The notes under the pieces: model-generated
Databases searched by the model: none
The model's input: only the letters and a program-made list of their open reading frames with translations
What the model was told of the DNA's origin: nothing
Shown here: piece after piece, positions 12,716 through 24,800 of the stretch
How the letters are laid out: each line of letters starts with the position of its first letter
Numbering within the stretch: the stretch's first letter is position 1
DNA from: Nymphaea colorata
Taxonomy: Eukaryota; Streptophyta; Magnoliopsida; Nymphaeales; Nymphaeaceae
Direction: 5' to 3'
Length of the DNA stretch: 64,000 nt
NCBI RefSeq assembly: GCF_008831285.2
Contig: NC_045139.1
Span: 27,560,808 to 27,624,807, forward strand
Made by a program: the position numbers and the translations under genes

Positions 12716-13073
12716 CACTGCTACTTCTCCGTAGCTTCTTCATTCCTTCCTTCTCCTCCGGTGCCGGTGAAGCCTCAAACGACGACAGAACACGTTTCCA
12801 TATAATTAGAGGACGAACCCACCTTCGTTTCTGCCCGATTTCTGTCTGTGTTCCTTTCTATCGATCGTATTTCGAAAGAAAATTAGGGTTTCAGTTCGAA
12901 GCTCATCATCATCTAGAAATTCTAGCAGTTAATTTACTACGTCAACGAAGAAGGAGAAGGACTCTGCCGGTGCTGATCACTTTGGATTTCGGTCGGCCGC
13001 CGGGTGACGGAAAAAAAGGCGCAAGGCGATTGATATCTTTGTGCAAAGAGATTGAATATCGTTGCTACCTTGT

Positions 13074-13109
13074 ATGTCTGTGTTCTCTGGGGTGGGATTC
13101 AGCCGGTAA
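13074..13109 (+). other. upstream ORF (11 codons) in the NAC leader
   Basis: The only ATG seen between about 12740 and the NAC start codon. It reads [11 protein letters not shown] then TAA, ends 46 bases before the NAC ATG and is in another frame. It could reduce translation of the main frame if transcription starts upstream of it. Confidence 0.4.
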
Positions 13110-13155
13110 AGTGTTTGTAGCTGGGATTAATTGGAGAGGAAGTGTCAAGGAAACC

Positions 13156-14326
13156 ATGGATGGTGCTACCGAGGATCGGGAGAAGCTTCCCCCGGGATTT
13201 AGGTTTCATCCGACCGATGAGGAGCTGATCACATACTACTTGTCACGCAAGGTTGTCGATTCTTCCTTCACTGGTCGAGCCATCGGAGACGTGGATCTCA
13301 ACAAGTGTGAACCATGGGATCTTCCAGGTAACGTATCTTACTAGTCTTTTTTGCTCTTTCCATTGATACGCAAGTACCCGGCCATGGACGTACATCACCT
13401 GATCATGATTGACATCATCGATCATTGTGGAGAGTTTGTTTCGAGATGCTCTGAAAACGCTTTAGTTATATTCGGCTTCAATCTTCCCAGATTCAACGGT
13501 GTTCATACTTGCAAGTTAACACAAAAGGCGTCATGATCATGACAACCCACCATGAAGAACTTGTCTAATTAATTTGCTCATCCTGCCAGTAAGTGTCCCT
13601 CTTTCTGTCTCTCTTGTTGACCTCAGAAAGAACTAATGGACCTAATTAGGAGTTGATGGCCATCATATCACCGTTATCATCAAGAGAATTATAGCACTAC
13701 TCTGATTCATAATATAATTAGCTGTTGCTAGAATCTCATACCTTCTTGCTATTGATAATGCTCAGAATCCGTACAAGCAGCTGATAGATCTTGCTGACCA
13801 AATTGAAGGAGGTCAGTTTAGGTAACCTTCAGTACTGCGATTTCTCCTCTCATAAAAATGGGTATAGAGATAGTCTGAGGAGCAACATGGACCAGTGATT
13901 AATTTTTTCAAATTATTAGCTAAACCATCCAGTTTGAACAAGCTAAAACGGCAACCTCTCCATCAATCAAACCTTTAATTTTCCTCTGAAAAAGCATTCC
14001 TGAGAAGTGAGAAGAGACCGCCTGATCATGGACCTAAGCCGATGCGGGAAAAAGGACAATTAGTTTAGGTGAGATGCGAGGACGTTGGCTTATCTGCCTC
14101 AAACCGGCCGATCACCGAGTCTGATTCTACCGCCTTAATTAACTCTTCATGTCCTTTGATTCCGACTCACTAACAAAGGGATAACAGCTGATTACTCTTT
14201 TTCTCCAGGCACAGTTGCCAAATTATCCAATCATTGTTCTCTCATATCAAGTAGATCGCCTGGTATTTTGCAACCAAAGACATATAATTATATCCGGGAA
14301 TTTCCCCATCAAGGGATGCCGCAAAG

Positions 14327-14379
<53 letters not shown>

Positions 14380-16518
14380 AGGAGTTCAATGCCCAAAATT
14401 CATCTTGGTAAGCATATTTAAGTTGAAATCGGCGATCAGTACATAAAATTAACAATTTATGGCTGTCCGGCCACTAAATGATGTGTCCACACCGATGTTT
14501 TAAAATAATCATCAAATCGGTCAATATTCTTCGATTTAATGAGGGTGATGTAATTAGGCGATTCAATTTATTGTCAGCGACGAGACGATGAGAAGAGAAA
14601 AAACTGATCATTCAAAGTCTGCCAGGTCGGGATAAGAGCGAGACCGATCAGAAGCGTTGATGGTAGGGAAAAAAAGTGTATTTTTAGCTAGAAAATGGTG
14701 TGGTTCTAATTAAGCAGGGAAGGTCATGCATGGCTTGAGGAAAAAACCGAAGGAGAGAGAAGAAAAAGAAGAAAAACAAAGCCTTGGTGACGTTGAAGAA
14801 CTTGTTTCGTGTAATTCATGAAGACATTATTCTAGGCATTCATTTTTCTAGATTTCCGGCGTTATTCTTGCCGTGAAATCAACCTGGCTTCTTTTAAATT
14901 TATTTTCTAGCATAACTAATTACGGTTCTCTCTCCTCCTGCGTCATGCTGTCAGGGAAGGCGAAAATGGGAGAGAAAGAGTGGTACTTCTTCAGCCTTCG
15001 GGATCGGAAATACCCGACTGGGCTCCGGACGAACCGGGCGACGGACGCCGGGTACTGGAAGACGACTGGAAAAGATAAAGAGATCTATAATTCCACCACC
15101 TCGGAGCTAGCGGGGATGAAGAAGACGCTGGTCTTCTACAAAGGAAGAGCTCCAAAGGGAGAAAAGACCAACTGGGTCATGCATGAGTACCGTCTGCAAC
15201 CCAAACCTACATTCAAATCTGCGAAGGTAAGTATATTCCATTCACCCAGGTTCCCGATTTTCCGGCCATACTTATTTAATTAGCCTATCTACGTACGCCA
15301 TTTTCCGGCGCCGTGTCCCATGGCTGCTGCCGGATTGGATCGATCCCTCTGGTTAATTAACTTTCTGGATCCACATGAGCTGGTCCAACTCCATCCACGT
15401 CAGGTTCAAACCCAGGTTTTGGGTCCGCTTGCTGGGAACCTCCTAAAATGTTCCCTCTTGCATTTTGACTTTGGATTGGCGGACGTTGGCCTCGTCCCAT
15501 GATTAGGCCTAGCTAGCCGACCCATAGTGAGTGCCAAGGAACTCGAACCCTGTTTTAAGGTTGGTGCAATAGTTAAAGAAATGTGCCGTTAGTCGGTGCA
15601 ATCCCTGTTTAAAATCTTTATGCTATTAACTCTCTATACTGCAAAAGGAGTTATATTGATATGCACATAAGGAGGACATCAGCACTGAAAACAGCTGAAA
15701 AAGAAAGGTTTAGGATTCCACTTAAACGATGAGCTTTCCTCTCACTCACCTGAATGTAAGAAGCAATTGATAACAATTTCACCAATACGAGAAAAGGTGG
15801 AGGATTATGACTTCATTCACATGGTCGAATTTCCTCCTGCTCCGCCAAAATTAGGAAGCACTTTAAAATGATTTCACAAATGGAAGGAAAGAGGGAAGCT
15901 TACGATTTCACGGGGCAGTGAGATTTCCTCCCACTTACTCGAAATTAGGGAGCACTTATAATGATTTCACCAATGATCAATCCTAATTAAGGTGGGACGA
16001 ATTTGCAGGATGAGTGGGCAGTTTGCCGAGTTTTTCAGAAGAGCTCGGGCGGGAAGAAGCTTCCCCCGAACCCAGCTCGCACCAACTTGTTCAACCTTGA
16101 CATAAGCCAAGCTGCACTTACATCCTTCCTACAGCCGGACGCATTGCATGTCAACATGGGGAGGGGATACTTCGTTGGCAACAGTGACCTACTGGACCTG
16201 ACCAGGGTCCTCAGGGGCTCGGGCAGCATGAACCTCCTGGGGCAACCCCACCTACCATTCCCCGCCGGCTTACAGCAACCAGCTGGCCTCAACCTCAACA
16301 TGCAAAACTTGCACCAAAGTGCATTACCAGCTGCATTCATTAACAGTCGGCACCAGGCAACGAAGGTGAATACTCCAACTTCATTTATGCAAACAAATCT
16401 TGTCCTTCCCCATGAAACCTGCTTCGGGGCAGAGCTCGGTGGCTGCGGCGGCAATGTCCGACTCCACTCTGCGGATGCAGGTCAGGAGCTTGGTGAATGC
16501 TGGCCTGCGCCATACTGA
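13156..16518 (+). CDS. NAC-domain transcription factor, NAM/CUC group
   Basis: Exons 13156-13327, 14955-15226 and 16009-16518 join to a 317-residue protein. The start is the first ATG in its frame. Donors (ccag|gtaacg, gaag|gtaagt) and acceptors (gtcag, ttgcag) are canonical, with intron phases 1 and 0 as in other NAC genes. The NAC domain spans about residues 11-160: [87 protein letters not shown]. Subdomain C and the [12 protein letters not shown] stretch are closest to CUC/NAM proteins. The C-terminal half is the variable activation region, rich in Asn, Gln and Leu, ending CWPAPY. The family consists of nuclear, DNA-binding dimers; the CUC members set organ boundaries and shoot meristems. 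The assignment to a CUC orthologue rather than the neighbouring NAC100-like group is uncertain. Oddities: GYWKTTGKD in place of the usual GYWKATGKD, and a degenerate miR164 site. Confidence 0.93.
13328..14954 (+). other. NAC intron 1
   Basis: GT…AG, phase 1, 1627 bp, at the position after EPWDLP where NAC genes usually carry their first intron. It contains a pure TA microsatellite at 14326-14377 and no other coding signal. Confidence 0.9.
14326..14377. repeat. (TA)n microsatellite in NAC intron 1
   Basis: About 26 TA units; likely to vary in length between individuals. Confidence 0.95.
15227..16008 (+). other. NAC intron 2, with internal duplication
   Basis: GT…AG, phase 0, 782 bp. Near its 3' end a stretch of about 60 bp (tttcctcc…aaattag-gagcactt…aatgatttcac) occurs twice, at about 15829-15890 and 15924-15976, and a weaker trace occurs near 15735-15785. 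Confidence 0.85.
16409..16429 (+). promoter_or_regulatory. degenerate miR164 target site in NAC exon 3
   Basis: In miR164-regulated NAC mRNAs the site encodes a motif like H-V-S/A-C-F-S in the C-terminal region. Here the same position encodes HETCFG. The core CCTGCTTC is retained, but the four bases that would pair with miRNA nucleotides 1-4 are GGGG, and several bases before the core are also changed. Comparison is with the miR164 sequence known from Arabidopsis; functional regulation looks unlikely. Confidence 0.45.
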
Positions 16519-17171
16519 AAGAAAATTGCAACAGTGCTTTATGATATCCAAAGCATATACATGTAGATGTTAACCTAGTTGATGCTCGAGTTGGCCAAGA
16601 TAGGTCTTATATATGTCTTGGCTTCCTTTTTTCGTTTCCAATGTTGTTAAAGAAGCCTGCTTTGACGTTCAAACTTCTTCTCTCTCAGGACGTAACATAG
16701 AGGGAAGCTCTGTAATCAGGGTGATCGATGGTGTAACGACACTGTACTTTTCTCTTCTTTAATCATAAGCTCTGCAATCATGAAGAAATGGGTTTCCCTA
16801 TTCAGGTCGATTAATCGTAGCGTGAAAATCACCAAGCCTCCTAAAGGGTATAGGGGTCCACCACACTTAAGGAGTATGGCTAAGAATCTAAAGAGGCTAC
16901 ACTTTGTTTGACTCTAGTGTACGTCAAGCTTTACATTGTAATTGGGTCTCTTCCAATCAGATTCAAACCCAAACTCCAATGCACATTTGAACTTGTAAAA
17001 GTGAATCCAAATTCAACATGGAATTCTACCTTTATATGTAATTATGTTGAATCCTTGTTGGACCTTTGAATCAGATTTAGACTTAATTGTTCACGAATTA
17101 CATATACCGAATATGAACCCCAATAATAAAGGCCGCAAGCCTACCTCCCAACAATCCTTCATTGGAACATG
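16519..17171. other. NAC 3' flank
   Basis: Probable 3' UTR followed by intergenic DNA. AAT-rich words near 16750-16770 (tctttaatcataagc) may serve as a polyadenylation region. Nothing else was recognised. Confidence 0.4.
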
Positions 17172-17265
17172 AAAAAAAATTGGACCATTTCCCTACTTGT
17201 GCATGTCATCCTTGCACGGGGCCATGCTAATCTTCTTTGTATCGTTCTAATTTATTAGATGTTGA
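17172..17265 (-). pseudogene. U6 snRNA-derived sequence (pseudogene)
   Basis: Read on the minus strand, the conserved U6 core is plain: AGAACGATACAAAGAAGATT, then AGCATGGCCCC, then GCAAGGATGACATGCACAAG, then GAAATGGTCCAATTTTTTTT with the run of T expected of a Pol III end. Relative to plant U6 the 5' stem-loop is missing and the 5' remainder is altered. One base is lost and one changed after GGCCCC, and two bases differ before GAAATGG. No upstream sequence element or TATA box of a plant U6 promoter is seen at the proper distance, because another U6 fragment lies there. An expressed snRNA is unlikely. Confidence 0.85.
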
Positions 17266-17300
17266 GGACCATTTCTAGATGTCTGCATGTCATCCTTTAC
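17266..17300 (-). pseudogene. second U6 3'-end fragment, directly upstream
   Basis: On the minus strand this reads GTAAAGGATGACATGCAGAC then ATCTAGAAATGGTCC, matching the last third of U6, and runs straight into the first bases of the larger copy. The two are in the same orientation, head to tail, so a U6 dimer was probably made before or during insertion, or by local duplication. Confidence 0.7.
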
Positions 17301-18420
17301 GACCTAGGAAGTAAAACTTGTCTCATGCATCGAGCTCAAAATGGATTAGCACCTGAAATTCCGTACTCCATGCATAAGTCCAGATAGGATATTTTGATAT
17401 ATGGTTTCCAGCATTAGAAGTTTGAAACTGTAATCTATAGATTTCCTTCGCATATATACAACATGAGGGGTAAATGGTAGAGTTCAAAGATCATTGGATA
17501 CGAGATCCTACGGATTCATACAAATATATTATGATAAAAAAAATCAATGATGGGTGAAAAGGCAAACTTGGTTACAATAAACTAAGTGGGTGCATGATTC
17601 CGGAATATTGCTCATTAATGAATGGTTTCCTTCAGTTGGTTGCCCAATTGCTTTCAATTATGTATTTCTTTAGCACTTATGGATTGAAGGTGTCAATATA
17701 AATGTTTCATGGTTGGCAGTCTGTCAATTCAATCGCTATTTCAGAATGGTACTGTTCATAAATTTTTGTTCTAATCCTCAAACGAAACTCATTATTGACA
17801 TTTGTAGTTACAAGGGTGTTTGAACGCTGAAAAACAGACTTTCTAGAAAAATTTTTCCCTTACTGTTAGTGGGCCACGTAGACTTCAATCAATAGTAAAT
17901 GAAATTTATTCCTTAGTTGCATATGATTTCCTTAAATTGGAAAAAAAAAGTTTGTTTTTGTTTTTTGTTTTTGGAGGGGTGTGGGGTAGGGGTGTTAGCA
18001 GTCCATCAATGAAGGTATTTTGCCTAAAAAAGGAGATAGCTTATCTAGGTGAAACTTAATAAAGATAACTTACATGCACAATAAGATGTCATCTAAGGTC
18101 ATGATTATGTGCAGGGGTGGAGCCAACATTTTTTCTTAGAGGGGCTGAACGGTCAACTAAATAAAAAATCTGAAAACCTTTACAAGGGCCCTCTATATCT
18201 TTCAAATTTGTTACAAGAGCCAAATCATAGTTTTGGTAATTGCTAACAAGTGAAATTTTACTTTTCAAAATTCATGTGAGCAATGGCCGCTTCCAGCCCA
18301 CTTGGCCCCACCCCCGATTATATACTAGCAAAAGACATTTTTGGACAGCCTCTCCAACATGTGTTATCTTCATTATAATAAATGAATAATGAATATGCCT
18401 CAAGGGATATAGTGTAATTA
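17301..18420. other. intergenic, no gene seen
   Basis: AT-rich with short homopolymer runs (near 17940). The text around 18110-18340 (caggggtggagccaac) resembles high-copy plant intergenic repeats, but no boundaries were found. Confidence 0.4.
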
Positions 18421-18485
18421 GGGAGCAAGGTGGCTCACAGTCAAGCAGTCAGATGTTTGAATCCTGCAGTCGCTGTCTTGCTCCC
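18421..18485 (+). repeat. tRNA-like SINE head
   Basis: Opens gggagcaag and closes cttgctccc, a perfect 9-bp inverted pair like an acceptor stem, enclosing a box A-like ggtggctcacag and a box B-like tgtttgaatcc. At 65 bases with no clear anticodon arm it is not a proper tRNA gene. A SINE body may continue to about 18640. Confidence 0.4.
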
Positions 18486-19778
18486 ATGTGTTATTATTCT
18501 AGGCTGCAAATGGTGGCTTACGTGACACTTGAATTGAAAGATGTAATGTTCAACTAGTCCTGAAGTAAGATAGAACCTTGCAGGCATAAGTTTATCACCT
18601 TGAAGGTTTTACACCGAAGCTGATTCCGCTAAATAAACATTAATAAAATGAATAATAACTTGGCTAATTAAGAGATAAAGAGTGAGAGACCAATACTAGC
18701 CAAAAACTAAAATAGAAAAAGACAAAGGAGATAGAAAAGAGTCCATGTCCATTGTGCCTTTATCCATTAGGCTACAATGAGTATTATCTTAAACTAATGT
18801 GAAACATAATATTAGGAAGAAGTATCAAATGATTGTGATACATGAATCATATATATTTTTGCTCCAAACTAGGCCGTCAGTTTAGTGCTCCATGAATGTA
18901 AGAGGATATGATGTGATCTAAAATATTTCTTCCAATGGCTTGAGCGGTTCATTCCTAGCAGCTTGAAGCTGCAACAAAATCTGGGAAGGACAACTATCTA
19001 TCTTGCTGGAAACCTATAAAAACAACAACATGAAGTAAATAAATACACATGAAAATAACAAAAACACAAGAAGAAAAAGAATAAGGGACAGAAATTTGGT
19101 CAAGAACACCCCTCGTCATTGATTGGATACAAGAAACTACAAGGGAGCAGCCTCCTCAATAGCTCCTAGAAGAAAGAAGAAGGATAGAATATTGCTCAAA
19201 AGCCAAAGAAGAAGTTCTGATGGAAGTTTTTTTCCGATGTTTTTAATGGAGCTCACAAATGTAGTTTCAATAATGGTCCAAAATTGAGCAGAAAATTGTA
19301 ATTTAGCTCATTTAAAAGATCAAACAAAAGGTGCTGCACAATAGGGCATTCTTGGAATTTTTCTACAAGTTCTTCAGCTTTGGATTCTGGTTTTGGATAT
19401 CCATACGAGGCTTGGATCCACAATTTGATCTATAGAAGATGTATGGATATAAATATTTTTCCATAGCAATTTCATTCCAAAATACCAAAAACTACAGATC
19501 TCCTCCATTTTAACCCTGATTGGCATGTGATCCAAAATATATGCTCCCAACACATAAATTTATATAAAGATGACATTTACTTTATGTAAATGCAGATGAA
19601 TTCTTACAAAATATGCTAAGAAAATGGCGATTTCATGCATGATCAAACTTCCACATGCTTAAACGTTGTTCATCCTCAAGCAATTAGAATTGAATAAAAA
19701 GTAACTAAATCAAAATAAAAGCAAACTAATGCAAAAACTAACATGTAATTACATGGATTTTATGTATCGCCGTCATGA
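18486..19778. other. intergenic, no gene seen
   Basis: AT-rich sequence up to the gypsy 3' LTR; no open frame with a recognisable product. Confidence 0.4.
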
Positions 19779-21854
19779 TGCAAGCTGTCCTCGTAGCCCT
19801 CGGATCTCTCACAATTGCCGACACTCTTGATAGCATAGAGATACAACATTTCAATTCGCACAAGACTTTGGAGCAAAGCAATCCCAAATACTATCAATCA
19901 CACCCTCAATGTGCCTCACGTACAAGTATGCACACTCACGGTACAAGTGAATGGGTGCAATGCTCGAGCAATCCACTGAGAGAGAGGGAGGTAGAGAAAG
20001 AGGAATTGCATGAGCTCCCCGGCTAGGCCAAGAAGGCACCTTGCCCGCTTTGAGAAGAACCAGGTTTGACAACCGAATACTCTAGGATAGTAGGCAGGTC
20101 CCGAGGCCTAAGCATCAAACTGGTACACTTTGGGTGCTTCCACCATCCTAGAGAGAAGTTCGGTCATGGGCCGAGGTATGCTAGACTGAGCTAGTTTAGG
20201 ACTTATGGGTGCTGAGGATTTGGTTGGCAGCTATGCTGCAACTAGGAGAGAGGCTGGTCTTGGATGTGGCCAAGAATGCAGCAGGCTAGTAGGTGGCCAA
20301 AGCAAGAGAAGTGCTTCCCGCGGCTAGCTCACAAAGAGACCCTAGGGTCTGGTCTGGGCTAAGGCAAACCAAGGGGGGTCTGGTTTTTGGGTTGTGCTCA
20401 GACCTAGATTGAGTCCTTAGACCGATCTTGGGCTTGGCTCAGCTCATGACTAGGCTGAGGCAGGCCTGGTTCAACTGAGAACTTGGAGGAGCTGGTCTCA
20501 ACCAAGCTGGACCTGGCTAACCCTAGATCGAGGGCTGAACCCAAAAGCACACTTAAGGAATTGAGCTGGGTTCAGCCAAAGGCTAATCCCAGCTAGGGTT
20601 TCTTGGGTAGCAGTTGGTCTAGCCAGAAAAACATGACGATTCCAGTTTGGCCAGCAAGTAGATATAGCTTAAATGTGAATACGAAGGCTAGATTTGGCCT
20701 CTAGTTAGGTCTAGGTACTGAGAACGAGGGAAAATTGAGTGGGGGTAGAACTAAACCAAATTAAAGCAAGCAAACCAGATATGAAGATAAACAATCCATG
20801 ATAGAACAAATCAAGGAATAGGAAGAGGGATCAAATGTTATCACCATGCACCAGATTAATCCACAGCTTGCTTGTCTCAATGTGTGCAAACTGCAGCATG
20901 TGGATGCTCAGGACTTGTCTTCTAAATAAGCAAGCCTTTGGGGTGATGTGGATCTATCGGTTGAAGCACAAAGATGTAGATCTAGTCTACCGTAGGAGAG
21001 TTACATGTTCAAAGTGTAGTTGTTGAGGTTGTCACTCTAGATCTCCTCACATGTAGGAGAGATAAATGTCTACGACATACACGAGGACCCTATTATAAGA
21101 TCGGGGATGGCCGAATCTTGTGATTGGAATCAGACAAACATATTTGAAGGATGTGAGTACCCGGTTGGAGAGGGGCATGCCAGCGGTAGATCTTCACAAT
21201 GGCTCCAAGGATGAACCATGATTGGGCTGGTTTCAGTGAGTGTTAGGCGCCAAATGGCGGTTGTTTCACACACTTCACAAGTATTCCTCTCGCAAGCCAA
21301 GATGGAGAACACAAGAGGAATGACAAGATAGAAGGAAGGAAACCATAGTTGGGGTGAGAGGAACCAGTGGCTAGAAATTTGCCAGTTTTTGGGCCAACAA
21401 GCTCTTTGCATAAAGAGGGAGGCGCACTAGGGATGAGGTGGCATGAGGGTCCCTCCCACTTGGCATCCATGTAGCTAGTGAGGTGCCAGAGTAGCTGACA
21501 TGGCGTGTGGGTTGGAGGGTAGGTAGCACAAACACATGGAAGCCACGTGTTGTTGAGGTGGCTGGCTGCTTAGGTATGCACCAAGTGGAGTAGGTGTGCA
21601 GGCTGGTTCACATTTTAATACAACTTCAAGTGCTAGGTCTGCTCGTGAAGGTGCATGGATGAGGGTGTGTGCAGTTCGAGTTGGGTGCACCTGTGTGGGT
21701 TCAGTTCGAGCTCCACTGATAGATCAAGCTGGTATGGGATCTATAGTAGTGTATTGTGTGTTGTGGTGCTAGCCTTCTGTCGAGGATCTGGTCTGTCTGA
21801 TTGTAGGATGAAGGCACAAGTGTGTGTAGGTTGTGGGCCTAGAGGTCTGTATCA
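19779..21854 (-). repeat. gypsy 3' LTR
   Basis: About 2.08 kb. It aligns along its length with 32633-35571 once the insert there is removed: shared landmarks include cacaccctcaat, gaggtagagaaagaggaatt, cggtagatcttcacaatg and gctccactgatagatcaagctgg against its partner. On the minus strand it opens TGATACAG just after the poly-G polypurine tract. The other end, at about 19779, is set by where similarity to the 5' LTR stops. It is rich in CTAGG/GGCTAG-like words. Confidence 0.75.
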
Positions 21855-21876
21855 AGTCCCCCCCCCCCCCTCTTAA
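21855..21876 (-). other. gypsy polypurine tract
   Basis: On the minus strand TTTTAAGA followed by a run of 13 G and then ACT|TGATAC, the classic primer for plus-strand synthesis at the 3' LTR edge. Confidence 0.75.
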
Positions 21877-21879
21877 AAT

Positions 21880-24800
21880 TGGTCTTGCCTCCAAGACCTA
21901 ACAAATGGAAGCCTGTTGGGTCACTCATTATCGTCTTTTCACGTCTAACCCATATCTTCCCATTGAACCAAGTCACGACGAACGGTGGTGCCCTCTCTCA
22001 TGATCCTCCTTACCTTAATGATTTGGATCAGCACAGGTGAAGGCTCGTCCCGTGGAGCATCAACTTCTTCAGATGGAGGCTAATCATTAAAAGGCTTAAG
22101 TCGAATCACATGAAAGGTCAGATGGGCTTAGGACTATGAAGGTAAACCTAACCTATAGGTTGTCTTTCCTATCACTTATCTTGGAAGAAACTTAAAGTAA
22201 AGCTAGCCAAAGAGGATCTTCTGTCCATGCATAAGTCTTTTGAGGAGTATCCAATCGTCCACCTTGAAAGTTCTTTCTTTTATATTATTATCATGGATTT
22301 GCTTCATTCTATTTTGAGCCATAATCAAAATTTTCTTTATAATACTCAATATTTCATTTTTTTTAGCTTTTTGTCCACACTGGAATATTGACACACTCCT
22401 TCATACTTTACAATAGAAGGTGGTGAACGACCATATACTGCCTTAAATAGGGTGATGCTTATAGATGAGTGGAAGCTTGTATTTATGGCCACTTACCCCA
22501 AGCTAGGACTCTCGTCCATTTTTGAGGATGATGGCAACAAAAGCATCAGAGAAACGTTTCAAGAGTTTGGTTTACCACTTAAGACTGCACATCAGTATAT
22601 TGGTGATAAGCTGAACTAAAGTGAATCTTGGTCTTCATGTGGTTGAAGTACTCACACCAAAAACTAATAAAAAATGAGAATCAATGTCGAAAATTATGGT
22701 ATGTGGGATACCCTGCAATTTGCCTACCTGATTATGAAAGGCGGAAATTGCCATAGAAACAAAGAAGATTCTAGGTAAAGAATTGAAATGAGTATATTTG
22801 GTGAGCCGGTCAACAACAATCATGATTTGTTTCCATACCATGAGAGCAGGGTGAGACCTCAACAAAGTCCGTGGACACGTTCACCTAGGCTTTCTTGGGT
22901 ATAGGCAATGGGGAGAGATGGCTTGGTGGTTTGATGTCCTCTTATTTATGTTGTTGGCAATGAAGACACTGCTTCACAAATTTCTTGGTCCTAGATTTCA
23001 TGTGCTTCTAGAAGAAGGACTCTTTGAGGCGCTTAAGGGTCTTTTGGATACCTTTAGTGTCCAGCTAATGGTGTACAATGGAAACAGTTTAGCAACTATA
23101 GAATTAATATAGACTCAATAGGCAGCTAGACTTTATCTTTATAGTGAACAACCTCATTCCTAAGTGTATATTTCAAACATACCAAGGAGTCTTCTTTGAG
23201 CTTGGACCCTATTGAAGATAATTCTTCATCTAAGTTTTGGTCTTCCACTATCTTAAGCTATAGGTCAACAAAACACTGGGTAATGTTAGGGCTGTTGAAT
23301 CCCCAATATGGTCACACTCCACCCTAGATAGAATATCACTACATCGTTCTTTTGCCCCATCTTATGTTGGATCTTGAAATCATAGGTCATGGTTTTGATG
23401 AGCCACTTTTGTTGCATAGGGATGGTAATACACTGTCCGGTCACGAATTTGAGACTATGATGATTAGTTGAAACAACGAAATGATGGCAAAGGATGTAGG
23501 GTTTCCACTTGTCAAGTGCCATCACAATGGCTAGCATCTCCTTGTTATAGGTGAACAAGGGCTTAGCCTGCGACATGAGAGCCTTGCTCAGGTAGGCCAT
23601 GAGGTGACCATCTTGACTAAGCACTACTTCTATCCAAATATCACTAGTGTTTGTCTCTATCACAAAGGTCTTCGAGAAGTCAAGCAAGACGAGCATAGGT
23701 GCATGTAACAATGTTTTTTTTAAGGTACAAAAAATAATGGTAGCATTCTCAGTACAGACAAAGGAATTCTTTTTCAAGAGCTGGGTGAGAGGGGAAGCAA
23801 TATGGTCGTAACAATACATAACTCGATGATAGTAGCTGCTGAAGCCTAGGAAACCGCACAAATTTGAGATCATTGGGCACTGGCTTTCACTCCATGACCT
23901 GAAGTTTGATGGAGTTCGTTTGCACCTCATGAAAACAGACAATGTGGCTGAGGTAGCCACCTGTTGCTGATCGAAGGTGCATTTATAGCACTTGACATAA
24001 AGGTGGTACTCTTGCAATACACCTAAGACAACATGAACATGCTGAAGATGATCATCTAGAGTGCGATAGTACATTAAGATGTCATCGAAGGACACCAATA
24101 TAAACTTTCTCAACGATAGCCTGAAAATGTCATTCATGACCTTATGAAATGTAGTTGGATTATTGGTGAGTCCAAATGGCATAACCAAAGAACTCATAAT
24201 ATCTATCATGTGTCCGAAACATTCGTTTTGATATCTTGAGGGGCCATCTAAATTTAATGGTATCCAGATCGGCAGTCCATCTTTGTGAAGTAGATGACAC
24301 CATAAAGCTCATCTAAGGAGTTCATTTATGATATGAGATGTTTGTCTTTGATAGTGATGTCCTTTTTCTCAATTAGAAGGATAAGTGAGAAAAAAAGATT
24401 GGACAAAGGACATATGATACTACTCTTAAGCATTTTCTTCACTAGTCCTTCAATCTCATTCTTTTGAATATGGGCATAATGGTACATTCTCAGGTTCATG
24501 GGCTTAGCGTCTGCCTATAGGACACCCCTGTGATCATAGGTTCTTTTGGCTGATAAACCACTTGGTTCAGCAAAGACTGGAGAGAAATGGTTAAGTATCT
24601 GTGCCAACTTTGCTAAGACTTTTTGTTTAGATGGTTGTAGCTAACTCTTTATCATATATGTAAACAATATGCAACTTCCACTGCTACCTTGAAGGAGTTT
24701 AAGGGCCTCCTTGGGTTCTACATGCACTAACGGGACTTGGGCTTTTCTTTGTTTGTTTTTATTCTATTAAAAGTTCCATATGACTTCTCCCAAAGTCCTA

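Noticed and set aside
12619-13155. Open frame upstream of and in frame with the NAC start
   Set aside because: It has no ATG before 13156 and no similarity to NAC N-termini; it is leader sequence.
16035-16454. 139-codon minus-strand frame opposite NAC exon 3
   Set aside because: Shadow of the coding exon, with no domain.
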